Shown: positions 22,675 to 33,667 of the stretch, piece by piece
How the letters are laid out: every line of letters starts with the position of its first letter
Position numbering within the stretch: position 1 is the stretch's first letter
DNA from: Mixia osmundae IAM 14324
Lineage: Eukaryota > Basidiomycota > Mixiomycetes > Mixiales > Mixiaceae
DNA: 64,000 nt
Direction of reading: 5' to 3'
Assembly: GCF_000708205.1 (NCBI RefSeq)
Contig: NW_014575558.1
Span: forward strand, 372,001 to 436,000
Notes under the pieces: generated by a model
Told to the model about the DNA's origin: nothing
What the model saw: only the letters and a program-made list of their open reading frames with translations
Databases searched by the model: none
Position numbers and translations under genes: made by a program

Positions 22675-23668
22675 TCAACAGCGTCGAATTGAAGATGCTC
22701 GCACAAAGTCACAGCTGCGACACGTCAGCTGATTTCCTACATGCGTGCTAGTCTCGACTTGCGAGAGGGATGATAGAGCAGACTTCGAACGATCTCGGTG
22801 CATTCTTCGGTAAACTAGCACGACCCAGGTCAGCCATGGTCTCCTTTCGTAGAACAAAGCTACCTTTGAGGCGCGTTCGGGCCAGCAAGCCATGTTGAGC
22901 ATCTCATCGCGCAGAACTATTTCGTCTGCAAGCGATGCGTCAGACGACACTCACTTGAGTGCCACTCGATTTACGATACATCGTCGCCACGGCCACTCTT
23001 GCCTGCCAATAGATCTTGCAGCAAACAGGTCAGGTTTGTCAGTGGCAAAAGATGTGCTGGTTACCATGCAGCACTTGCCAGCCAAGCCAGCTGAGCTACT
23101 GTCAGTCTTACAAGTCTAATGAGATAAGAGCGAAAGCACCTGGTCGAAGGCGACCGCGCAGCAAGAAGCGGACCCAAGCCCACGCTACAGCTTCGGTCGT
23201 GAATTTGTCGATGTTGGCCACATTGGTCTGCTTGCGTCCAGCCAACACTTTCAGGCAAGCACACATGAAGCTTACATAGGCATAGTCGGGATTGGCTGGA
23301 AAGACTGTACGGCGATCGTCGTCTTCGTTCAGTACAGTGGTCACCATGAAATGAGGTCTTGTCTCAAGCTGCAAGACTGCATAGATTGGGCGAGTGTCCG
23401 GAGCTGTTTCGGTCCAACATATACCCTGCGACAGTCGTGAGTTGCTGTTGTGCGCTATGAGGAGGAGCACGCGCGATAGCCGATACTGTAGATCAGCGCC
23501 CGGCGTCAGCCTGTAGACATCATGGCTCTTGGGTCGGGCCAAACAGAAGATATTGTACGACTCGGTATTGATTTTGTCCGCATTGTCTGGTATTGCATTT
23601 GCGCTCTGAATGCGATGTGACGAGGCGAGAAGTAGTCGGGCGAGACAAGCAAGTATAAAGAGCTGCAT
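22675..23668 (-). CDS. Secreted protein, divergent member of the cysteine-module group
   Basis: Starts with a signal peptide (MQLFILACLARLLLASS). Module-like parts are E-S-Y-N-I-F-C-L-A-R-P near the start and a strand pair F-M-V-T-T-V-L-N-E-D-D-D followed by Y-V-S-F-M-C, which fits the post-CC strands of the family. The CC site itself was not found (the equivalent region reads V-L-Q-L-E-T). Intron positions are only partly clear (GTCTACAGG near 23520, GGTATATG near 23424), and the 3' end between 22675 and 22950 is a guess. It lies upstream of nothing obvious and next to the tandem pair at 23.7-25.7 kb. The family assignment is tentative. Confidence 0.45.
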
Positions 23669-23721
23669 CTTGCGTGTACAAGTCTGAATCGCGCTGGATG
23701 AGTCTCTCGGACTGGGTCCTC

Positions 23722-24547
23722 TTACGCAACGGCGACGGATCTAGACGGCTGAGGTGGCTCGTAGTCAATGAGCTCGTTGTCAACGTATATGTTGAGAGAC
23801 TCGAAGAGACACGTCGAGAACGCTGTTCAGACAGATTAGCGAGACTGGGAGAGCGCAAGGCAAGCCTTACGCAAGGGCCTGCGGAGTAATTCGTATTTCT
23901 TGTCTGTACACGTTTTCGAAGTCTGGAATGGTGTAGCATCAGAGCCTATATGTCCTTATTGGGCAAGACGCACCTGCTCTCCCGCCTTGACGTGAGGTAC
24001 ACAGAATAACATGTATTCAATCGATCTTGGTTTCAGCCCGTGTGTGACGGTCTCGACCTCCCAAGTGGCATAGAACATTCCTTTGCAGCAGTCTGCTGGG
24101 TCGACAACAATACTCCCTGCGGTCGTGTACAGCTTTGTATAGAACGAGGTTTCGATGATGACCGTGCTCGATTCGGTCGCAAGCACCCGATTTGTGTCAA
24201 AGCGCGCGGGCATGCCATACTGTTGCGGGATCAGCAAAGTCTGTTTTGGCTTGCGGATGAGATACAAATGTGGCTTCAGGTTCTCTCATGTAGAGACCGT
24301 AATTCGTGCGGACATTGAAAGCACCTGGTGCTCTTTTGGGTACTTCCGAGTAGATGTTGCCGCCTTTGCCTGTGCCACAGTCTATCTCGAAATCTACACG
24401 AACACTGTAGAACTCCTCGAAGACGGGTTGATCAATCGTGTGTCCACGTTCGTGGAGCGTTGCTACGGCAGAAGAGACGGGCGTCGCTACCAATGCGCAG
24501 AGTACAAAGAAAGCGCATGCGTATCGCATCGAATACGCTCGCAGCAT
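23722..24547 (-). CDS. Secreted single-module cysteine protein, tandem copy 1
   Basis: Four exons (24547-24266, 24219-23974, 23922-23871, 23822-23722) sum to 681 nt and 226 residues, all GT-AG. Signal peptide in the first 30 residues (C-A-F-F-V-L-C-A-L-V-A). The module: F-Y-S-V-R-V-D-F-E-I-D-C, S-T-V-I-I-E-T-S-F, D-P-A-D-CC-K-G-M-F-Y-A-T-W, I-E-Y-M-L-F-C, a further Cys (S-K-T-C), then a phase-1 intron and the tail F-S-T-C-L-F-E-S-L-N-I. It is a close paralogue of the gene at 24845-25681, with identical exon lengths for exons 2 and 3 (246 and 52 nt). Function is unknown. Confidence 0.78.
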
Positions 24548-24844
24548 AATCGTCAATCTGAGCCAACGATGATCCGGTTGTTGGGCTGGATGGGAGAAAA
24601 ATAGCTGGAAGGAGCCTTACGACGAGGGTTGAACGGGCGAGCAGGGGCCAGGTGATTAATGCTTCTGAGGGAAATACTGATCACGAGATGCGTGCACTGC
24701 TATGGCTACGGCGCGTCACGACAGCCGAAGCGGTGCAGTAGGAGGCAGAGGAGTCGAGTGGACAAGAATACAGGCTGCATCTTGCGCGTCAAATTCTAGT
24801 CCTCGGCGTGTTCCACGGTCACGGGTATTCCGGCGAATATTGGC

Positions 24845-25681
24845 TCACGAGCTAGTCGATCCCCGAGGTATAAAGTCGATGCGCTTGCCATCGATATATA
24901 TATCCAAAGACGTGAAGTCGCACGTCGTCACGGCTGCAGAACATTTCAGCGCCGTCACAGCAGTAGAGTTACACTGACGATGTGGCCAATGAAGCAGGGC
25001 GTGCTTTTCGTCTGTACACGTTCTGGAAGTCTGACAAGGCACAGCATCAGATGGCATTGCTTTGCTACACGAAGCTTACCTGCGGGCCTGCTTGTGCATC
25101 TGGGTCGCAATATAGTATGTATGTTACCGATCTCGGCTTGAACTCATGAGCGACGGTCTCGGCTTCCCAGGTCGCATAAAACATTCCCTTGCAGCAGTCC
25201 GCTGGATCGACAATGTGCTGACCCGCGGTCGAGTACAACTTCGAGTTGAAGGATGTCTCGAGAATGACGGTACTCGTCTCGGGGAAGAGTTCGCCGTATT
25301 TATCGAAGCGAATAGGCTTGCCGACCTGTTAGAACCATCAGAACAACCTTGCAGAGATTTTCAGTGAGGTACAAATTCGGCTTTTGGCGTGATCATAAAG
25401 GTGTCGTATGTCGTCTCGACATTGAACGCGCCCGGGTAATTCTTGGGTACGAACGAGTAAATGTTGCCGCCTTTGCTGTACGCACAATCCACCGAAAAGT
25501 CGACCCGGACGGTGTAGAATTCTTGAAAAGCAGCAGGCAGTCTGGACAGACCCCTATCGTCTTGCGGGACTGTGGGGGATGCCGAGTTGGCAATGGGCGT
25601 TGCAATTGCTGTCACGCAGAGGCACGTCAACAGTGCGAGTGTGTAAGCACTTCGTAGCATTAGTGACCGGATCATGGTCAT
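24845..25681 (-). CDS. Secreted single-module cysteine protein, tandem copy 2
   Basis: Four exons (25681-25373, 25325-25080, 25030-24979, 24933-24845) sum to 696 nt and 231 residues. Signal peptide S-A-Y-T-L-A-L-L-T-C-L-C-V-T-A-I-A. Module: F-Y-T-V-R-V-D-F-S-V-D-C, S-T-V-I-L-E-T-S-F, D-P-A-D-CC-K-G-M-F-Y-A-T-W, T-Y-I-L-Y-C, S-R-T-C, phase-1 intron, tail V-T-T-C-D-F-T-S-L-D-I-Y-I. The intron before the tail (24978-24934) is needed to align it with its neighbour; read unspliced, the exon carries an extra Cys-rich stretch. It is a tandem duplicate of the gene at 23722-24547, in the same orientation. Confidence 0.78.
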
Positions 25682-25857
25682 CAGATTGAGTCGAAGAATG
25701 TATGGACAGCAGATTCAGCGACGAGGACAGGAGCAAGGAGCGGGTGAGTGACCGAGGTGAGATTTTGATAAGCGATCTGACAGGGAAATCCGGTCACCAA
25801 ACACTGCCCCATAGCTACGGCTACGACAGTCTCGAGTTGTTTGCCGAGCATCAAAGT

Positions 25858-28033
25858 ATGCTTCCCATCGCTCGCAGGCACGCAAGGCCGCTCGCTCGTA
25901 GTCTCGCAACAGCGGCTAGTGGTCGGCTGGCCGATGTCCATGCAGATTCAAAGGAAAGCAACCGATGGAAAGGCACGAGTACTACCGGTGGAACGACGAA
26001 GCTCTATATCGACGGACAATGGACAGACAGCAAGACAGATCGATGGATTGACCTGTATGATCCAGCAAGTCGGACATGTGTCAGACTGTCGGCCATAGTC
26101 TGACTCTAGCTGTCGCGACGCAGAGTACACAAAGATTGCTCACGAAAGTGCCGGAGACAACTCAAGATGAGATGCGCTTGACCGTCGACAAGGCTCATGA
26201 TGCCTACTTGGGATGGAAAGACACCAGCGTACTGTCTCGTCAGGGCGTCATGCTAAAGCGCGTCTTGCTCGCTATCGAATCGAGCAAAGCTCATGAGACG
26301 TGGCAGGCTTCAGCACCTCTTGCGCGAGCATATGGACGATATTGCTCGCTCCATCGTGTCCGTCGCATCATCAGTAGGAACTGCACGACTGATCTTCGAC
26401 GTACAGTCTCGAGCAAGGCAAGACATTTGCAGATGCAAAGGGTGACGTACTGCGCGGTCTGCAAGTCGTCGATGCCTGCTGCGGCATTCCCAGTCTTCTC
26501 ATGGGCGACAAGATCGAGGTCTCGCGCGATATGGATACAGAAGTACGCAAAGCGCCTCTTGGCGTTGGTGCTGCCATCTGTCCCTTCAATTTTCCGGTTT
26601 GTTGCTCACGATGCGGTCCATTTGTGGGCTGAGGCGAAAGCAGGCTATGATTCCGCTATGGTCGATACCCATGGCAATAGCAGCCGGTAACTCGCTCATC
26701 CTCAAGCCGTCAGAGCGTGATCCTGGCGCGAGCATGATCATTACCGAACTCATGGAGCTAGCTGGCACGCATTCCGCTTTTCGCCCATAAAGCTCGCGCT
26801 TATTTGACCAAGCAGGACTACCGAAGGGCGTGCTCAGTGTCATGCACGGCTCAGTAGATACGGTCAACTTTCTCTGCGACGAGCCCAGGATCAAAGCAAT
26901 CACATTCGTCGGCTCGGACAAGGCAGGCAAGCACATCTACGATCGAGCAGGTGCTACAGGCAAGCGTGTGCAAGCTAATCTAGGCGCAAAGAGTGCGTAT
27001 CGTTGGTCTCTTATACAAGGGTGGGCTAAGATAGCAAGCAGACCACGCTATCCTCATGCCTGACGCGAATCTCAACTTTGCGCTCAATTCGATCGCAGGC
27101 GCTGCCTTTGGAGGTGCGCTCTCGTGCAGCTGTCCAGGATAGGTGCTCACTGGTATACTTAGCTGCTGGCCAGCGATGTATGGCACTTTCTGTCGTTGTG
27201 TCCATCGGTGAACCGACTTGGTTGCCACAACTCGTCGAACGCGCAAAGAAACTCAAAATGGCCAATGGCTTCGAACAAGGCGCCGATCTGTCCGTTCTTC
27301 GCTTGCTGAAGTCAAGCTCTATATTGACACATGCATTCGCATCAGAGGACCTGTGATCAGCCCGATGGCGAAGACGCGGATAGAGTCTCTCATTCAGTCT
27401 TGCGAAGATCAAGGTGGCAAGATCATACTTGATGGACGTGGAGCAAAGACAGAAGGCTACCCCGACGGCAACTGGGTCGGACCAACGATACTGCACGCAG
27501 ACACGAGCATGTCTTGTTATCAGTGCGTACCTTTGGAGAGGATGAAGCTCGCTGATTTCGTCCATCGCCTACAGAGAGGAGATCTTTGGACCTTGCTTGA
27601 CGATCGTACAGGCCGAGAATCTCGACGAGGCAATCGCGCTCATCAATCGCAATAAATGTAAGGCTCTCGCAGAGATCGCGTACCATGTTAAGTAGCGAGC
27701 AGATGGTAATGGCGTTGCAATCTTCACCCAATCTGGAGCGACTGCGCGCAAATTCGAAAAGGAGATCGAATCGGGTCAGATTGGCATCAATGTGCCGATC
27801 CCTGTTCCTCTGCCGATGTTCTCATGGTCGGGCAACAAGGGCTCAGTACTAGGCGGACATTCGCTCTACGGCAGTCTCGGTGAGCTCATCATACAAATGT
27901 CTGCGGTTCATGCTGACACCTCATTGGCGCAGGACTCGACTTTTGGACGCAGCACAAGACAGTCACTGCGCTCTGGAGACAGGAAGACGTTATAAGCAGT
28001 CAAGCTGATGTTGCAATGCCCACACATCGTTGA
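25858..28033 (+). CDS. Methylmalonate-semialdehyde dehydrogenase, mitochondrial
   Basis: CoA-acylating aldehyde dehydrogenase (ALDH6 type) of valine, thymine and inositol catabolism. The N-terminus from the ATG at 25858 is a mitochondrial presequence ([10 protein letters not shown]). Recognisable blocks in order: [52 protein letters not shown], the catalytic segment [20 protein letters not shown] and [14 protein letters not shown]. These blocks are split by many short introns, so no long frame exists; exact donors were not all fixed. The GQRCMA context and the final V-P-I-P-V-P-L-P block distinguish it from other ALDHs. It sits head-to-head with the tandem pair. Confidence 0.9.
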
Positions 28034-28538
28034 TAAGCATGCATACACATATGACCGATGAGAATTAGCTGGTCTCGCTCACTTTACAATGGTGATGATG
28101 ATGTTAGGCGGTGGCGCCTTCGACAGACGCGTGCTGTCGCGCCGCCGCGAAGTTCTTCCGCAAAGCTGGATTTCCACGATGCACAGACCCTGTCCTAGCC
28201 TCCACAGTTCAGAATCGACTCTGGTCCTGAGACTCGCAGCAACAAGCGTTTGGCGGGTGACGCGGCGTGCCTTTGTGCTGAAACAATATCTCGAGGCTAG
28301 ACCCGTTGTGAGACGCCTTCGGTTGTCTGGGTACCCTGTCGCCCTTCTCGCGATCACGACGCACGACAATCACAAAGCGACTTCTTCACGCGAGATAGCA
28401 ACACAACAGCCGAGGTCAGCCCTTGTGTCTGCAAGAAAGGTGAAGGCAGGTCTGTCAAGCGATCTCCTGCATTCGTAAGCCATACAACCTGCGACAAAGC
28501 ATTTGTGCAAGCTTGCCGCGCAACCGTACATCGCTGTC
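28034..28538. other. Intergenic region after the dehydrogenase gene
   Basis: About 500 bp with only short frames on both strands, none with homology or a signal peptide. It probably holds the 3' UTR of the dehydrogenase and the promoter of the acidic-protein gene at 28539. Confidence 0.4.
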
Positions 28539-29854
28539 ATGACTGTTCTTACCGAGACAAAGCCCGTTGAGGCGGTCACTGGTGCAGTCGATACCGTCTC
28601 CGCCACCAGCGAATCGGGTGCCATCGCACTCACGACAAACGACCCCGTCGATGGCGCTCAGGCCCACACAAAGTCAGATGCCACTCTTGGCGATCAAGTC
28701 GTCGATGACAGTCTGAGGTAGGTTCCACATGCTGATGCGCATTACCACTTGCTGACGTGACGGGATAGCAAACCCAGCGAGCAGGCCAAGCTAGATGATG
28801 CAGACACCGCCACCGTCAAATTGGCCGAGCCCGTCGAGCAGACAAATGACGATCAAGTGAAGCCAGACGAGCAAGTCAAACAGTCAGCCACGACTGCCTT
28901 GCTTGCGCCGCCCGGCGAGGGCAAAGACGAGGTCAAGCCAAAGAAGAAGCGCATGTCGATTCTCAGTACTCTCTTGGGCGGCGCGCTCAACAAGGACAAG
29001 AAGGAACATGCGAGTGAGCCTACTAGCGCATCTTCCGAGACTGCCGAACCTACCGTTGAGGCATCAGCCAAACCAGACACCGAGCCCGTGACGGTCTCTG
29101 AGCCTGTTGCGGCCGACAAGGAGACTACTGCTTCGACTGGGCAAGAAGACACTGCTCAAGAACCGAGCAAGGCAGGCGAAGATGCCGAAGCTGTAGCCAG
29201 CGAAGCCACCAAGGTTTTTCACATCTCTTTCGTCTGTCTCTGTTGTTCTGACTCGTTGGTCGTAGGAAGAAGCCAAAACAAAGGAGACTTTCTTTGCCAA
29301 GCTCAAAGGCATTATTGCCACTCTACAGTCTCCTCCTCAAAAGGCAAGCGATGAGCTCGGCAGTATAGGTGACACTAATCAGTTGCGAGCAGAAGAAGCA
29401 CACGCGCGTCAATTCTTTGCCTACGACAGAGGCGGACAAGGATGTACTCCGCACAGCCGCCGCGCCTACGGCATCGCCCGACGCTACTGTAGACCAGGCC
29501 GTCGATGTACCTGTCAAATCCGCCGCCGGTGATCTTGCTAAACCAGACTCGCCAAAGTCCGACAAACGCTCGCTTGCCCTCTTGGCTCGAAGATTCAGCT
29601 CCAAAGTCTTTGCCTCTCCATCGCCAAAACGTGAAAAGTCGGACCCTCTTGCCTCGACAGAGATTGCAAAATCGGATGCTACGCCACCACAAGTACCTGC
29701 CATCGAGGTCACCGAATCTTCGCTTGATGGTGCCAAGGAAAAGGAGGAGCAAGTCAACGAAGCCGAGCGAAAGCTCTCTGGCATGTCTGATCAGCCAGCC
29801 ACGGAGCCGACCGCAGAGATTGAAGCGGTCAACGTGCCTGCTGTGTCCGCTTAG
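28539..29854 (+). CDS. Acidic, disordered Glu/Ala/Thr-rich protein of unknown function
   Basis: Four exons: 28539-28717, 28769-29213, 29266-29343, 29393-29854; phases close. The product is about 387 residues, rich in E, A, T, V, P, S and K, with no signal peptide or membrane segment and no domain I recognise. Short basic islands occur at K-P-K-K-K-R-M-S-I-L-S and R-S-L-A-L-L-A-R-R-F; the phrase F-F-A-K-L-K-G-I-I-A-T-L is a possible short amphipathic helix. The last intron (29344-29392) starts GCAAGC and is the only way to stay in the acidic frame. It could be a scaffold or stress-type protein; nothing in the sequence decides. Confidence 0.6.
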
Positions 29855-29944
29855 CTCGTTTTGATACCACGCCTTCACGGCTCTCAGGTTGTACATTGCT
29901 AATCTTCAATACAAGCGCTGTACACCTATATTCTTGCAAAGCGT

Positions 29945-31771
29945 CTACCCAAAACTCTCTTCGTGCAATGTGATCGATCTACGCTTCTCGCCGTACAACA
30001 CTGCACGGGGTGAAATGGCATCTTGCACGGCTCGACTGACTGCCGAGGTGAGCGTGTATGGACCACAAGTCAGTACCGCCAGCTGTCGCTCGCGTTCTGT
30101 TGCGTGTACGCAACTCTCGATCAGTGCCTCAAGGTCAGGTCGCCCTGCTCGTAGCTTTATCGAATCCTTCTCTTCGCAGCTCGGCAGTTGATCCTCGACA
30201 TCGAACCATTGATCTTGAGTCGCGCTTGTGCAATAAATCTGTATGTCGAGTCTACTGGCCGGCAGGCTAGTGATACAGCTACAAAGCCGATCCGCAATAG
30301 CGAGAAGATGGTACGGATCCCTGATCGACCAGACAAATGTAATCCGCCGTGTCTGTTCAGGCGAGGCTTGCGAGCGTAATCTGCGAACAAGGTCGAGCAG
30401 GTGTGATAAGGCGACAGAGACGCCGCTACCACCACTGATAAGTAGAACGCTTGCAAAGTGGTGAGTGTGCTCGGCAGCGCCGTATGGCCCCTCGATAAGG
30501 CATCTTCGCAGGCGTAGTGCTGAGTCCGAATCTGCCTTTTCGAGGTCTCTATCTTGCTCTGGCAGATTCCATAACCGACGCGTGAGGCCGCCCTGTGCAC
30601 GTATGAGAAGCTCGAGTTGGTTGTCGCCATTATCGGAAGGAATGTTTGCCACCGAGAAGGGATGGCCACCAGGTGCAACCGCCGGCAGATGCAGGTAGAC
30701 AAATTGCCCGGGTTTCCACGACATCTTGGTTCTGACGCTGACTCGCAGAAGCTCTCCAGCCAACTTAGTGATAGTGGCTGCATCTTCCGTGGTAATTGCA
30801 GAACAGTATGCATGGTGAATGATCCTTGCAAGCCTGATCAGGCGATCGAGTGCCTCTGTGCAGCTCTCAGTCGATGTACACGGGGTTGAAAGCACAACTC
30901 ACGCAAGGCAAAGCCTAGGACTACCGGCAAACAGAATTGAGGGCGATGTAGTATGAGCGTGATGACAAAGATATAGGCGAGTATGATGTGGCCGCCAATG
31001 AACCAGCGGTACCACCGAGACCTGACAGTTCTGGCTGATAGGATTACGATCCCCACGAGTGTTGCAAGAGCGACGATGCCACATGTGTGAGACGGCTGCA
31101 TGAGCAGAAGATGGGTTTGCGTCGAATAGACCGGCGGCACATTGACACGTATGCGCCCACCTATGTGTACGAGTGCTAGAAGGAGCAGAACCCTCGCAGC
31201 CCAGCGGTGGAGAGTATTGAGCGTTTGATAAGAGAGGCCGGTGAGCCAGCTGATCGCATTGTTTTTCGAAGCCAGGGCGATGACGAGAAGCACGTTGACG
31301 TTTGCGAGTCGTGCGGCATGATGCGCCTGAAGGTCTAAGCTACCCTCGGCTAAAGGAAGCATCAGTAGTCATTGCACAGAGCGTACTGAATTACCGACTG
31401 TTGAGAAAGACGAGCACAAGGTTGAGTAGAACGTAAGTCACGATCGACATTACTTCGATGATGCCGCCCCGAAGCTGGAGCGAATGAGATATTCGCGACT
31501 GTCGGTGAGCATATTTACGCCAGAGAGCCACGAGGGCTGCCCAGCATTGCCGTCGAGCAGCACAATGCAGATTGCGAGCTCGTCGAGAGCAGTCGCCTGT
31601 GAGTATCTTGATGACGGTAGCGATAGAGCCGAGGGCAAGCCCAATGAGCAGGACAAAGAGGAGGTAGTACGGCGTGTATCGACTTTGAGCAGCAAGCCAT
31701 GCTCTGCCATCGGTGAGAGTATCTGAGGCCTCCATGCTTCGTGTGACTTGCTGGTCCGTTTTGGTCTGCAT
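29945..31771 (-). CDS. Ferric-chelate reductase (FRE/NOX-type flavocytochrome)
   Basis: Plasma-membrane oxidoreductase that reduces ferric chelates before uptake. N-terminal helices (Y-Y-L-L-F-V-L-L-I-G-L-A-L-G) lead to the ferric-reductase core: Q-A-H-H-A-A-R-L-A-N-V-N, then L-H-R-W-A-A-R with L-V-H-I-G-G-R, and a second pair G-G-H-I-I-L-A-Y to L-H-R-P. These supply the paired haem histidines. After an intron (F-A-L to Q-A-L-D) come the FAD motifs W-K-P-G-Q-F-V-Y-L and H-P-F-S-V-A-N and the NAD(P)H motif L-I-S-G-G-S-G-V-S. The C-terminus lies near T-C-G-P. It is divergent from the DUF6534-like gene. Substrate cannot be told from sequence; iron or copper is typical. Confidence 0.88.
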
Positions 31772-32412
31772 ACCGGATCTCGAACATCGGGAGAAGTGGA
31801 AAGCGAGCCGGACTGGTCGGGAATTGCGCGTAAATTGCTGCTCTCAGAGATACGGTCGAAGATGATACTGACGTTCGATTGGATTCTGAAACTCGCGGTA
31901 AATAGTGGCTAACGGTGTGGCTAGCGTGTCTAGACATCCTGGCAAAGTGGATGAGGACAGAGGCATCGATGTATTGGTCGACGTCACTTATCGCGCTCGC
32001 GCCCAAAAAATTAGCAGGACGCTTCCATTCGATGCGCGGACATAATCCAAGTGATGGTACGTGAGACCACATCGCCGATGGCTGAACGACGTTGTCTGAG
32101 CACCTTGGACTTGTGTTGATCGGCTTCAAATGATGCACAACGTGGGAGCTTTCGAGATTGTATTGACAAGTGAGCGAGCAGTGAGGGTGTCATACATGAC
32201 TCTGCGCAGACGCATCGTGGGAGGATGAGAAGAAAGAGAGCGTGGGCATCCTTGGGCGTTCTCTGAAGGCAGTTGGTATATTTTCAAGCGCGATCAATCG
32301 ATCAATCACAATTCGGAGCGAGTCTTGCTGCGAGTCCAGGAGACACTGGTGACGCCGGCACCACTTTAACAATGTCTACCTTTTCCTGCTCTGCCTTTCA
32401 GACTCTCAGAAA
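31772..32412. promoter_or_regulatory. Divergent intergenic region, ferric reductase / membrane protein
   Basis: About 640 bp between two divergent membrane-protein genes, one of the longer gaps here. Frames are short and unsupported. A regulated promoter for the reductase is plausible, but I did not find a convincing GATA-type iron-response cluster by eye. Confidence 0.35.
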
Positions 32413-33553
32413 ATGTCTGTCCTAGAACAGACGGCAAGCACGACGCAGGCAAGCGCAGCGCGTACTGAGGGATTCCAATCGTGCGTGATCCGTTCAAGTC
32501 CTGACCGGTCTGTCATGACGACGGAGCAGACTATCGTCCTTCTTTGCTGGTGTTGTGATCAACGTTTGTTTTGTCCTATGCTGCCAGACGACATGACTGA
32601 CATGACGTGTAGCTCTTGCTCGATGGCGTAAATGCCCATCAGCTAGCGACCTACTGCAGCAACTTCAATGATCCCTCAACGATCCGATGCCTCGTCTGGA
32701 CAGTCGCAGTCTTCTCGCTGCTCGACACCGTCTGCGAGATCAAAGTGCTTGACATGTGGCTCATCTCTGCACGTGACGACATCACCCAGCTCGACTACTA
32801 TGGCCTTCCTTATGCGCTGCATCCGATCTTCCTCGCTAGCTTGAGTCTGCCTGTGCAGGTCTTCTACGGCTGGCGCGTCTGGGTCTTGTCTCGTCACTCA
32901 ATTCTGCTTCCGGGTATCATCATCATTGGTGCGCTGGTCAGCAATGGCTCCGCGATGGCTGCCTCTGTACGCATCTGGAAAGCCGAGCGATTTTCTCGCG
33001 ATCACACTTCCCATGTCCACACTGGCTTGATGCTTCTGCTTCCGGCTGCCATCGATATCATTACCTTCCTCGCAATGCTGTACTACATTGGCCGCGTCAC
33101 TCTGCAAAACCGCACCATCGGATCTCAGAACATCTTTAGACGGCAGGCTAGCCGTCCTGATTGCTCATACTACGCTGAGATTCTTTATCACAGACTCGCT
33201 CGAATCGCAATAGAGACCAATCTCGTCACCTCGGGCATCGCGTTGGTCTGCAGTATCACCATCACGTTTGGCAAACGACATCAATATGCACCTTTTCCCT
33301 TTTTCGTTGGTATGTCGACCTCTCTAATCCCAACATTGACTGAACCGTCTCAGCCAACGCTTACCTCGGCACGCTGCTTTACTCACTGACATCAAGACTA
33401 CAAACAACGGCGGAACTCGAGGAGATTGGGGCAGAGACTTCGACTTCGCAGGACACGGCTACTGCGCTGCCTTCGCCGGTCCATATTCATCCTGCAGGGC
33501 GTAGCAGGACCGAGTCCTGGGCTCTTCGACCCACTTATCACATTACTGTCTGA
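32413..33553 (+). CDS. Seven-helix membrane protein, DUF6534-like
   Basis: Multi-pass protein of a type expanded in basidiomycetes. Exon 1 ends F-Q-S and joins over an intron starting GTGCGT (near 32480) to L-S-S-F-F-A-G-V-V-I-N. A second intron (GTTTGT to TGTAG, near 32570-32611) leads to L-L-L-D-G-V-N. The long exon carries five or so helices, including L-V-W-T-V-A-V-F-S-L-L-D and P-V-Q-V-F-Y-G-W-R-V-W. A last intron (near 33310-33352) joins F-F-V to A-N-A-Y-L-G-T-L-L-Y-S-L-T-S-R-L, the terminal helix and Asn/Arg motif typical of DUF6534. The tail is cytosolic. No function is known for the family. Confidence 0.8.
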
Positions 33554-33667
33554 GAAATGAATTTTCGTGTTCGCATCTGTCACCGAAGACAGACAGATCC
33601 TCGGTCTAACTACAAGCCTCGAAACACTATTCATGGGCAGCCTTTGCATTCTCTGCTCGCTGAATCA

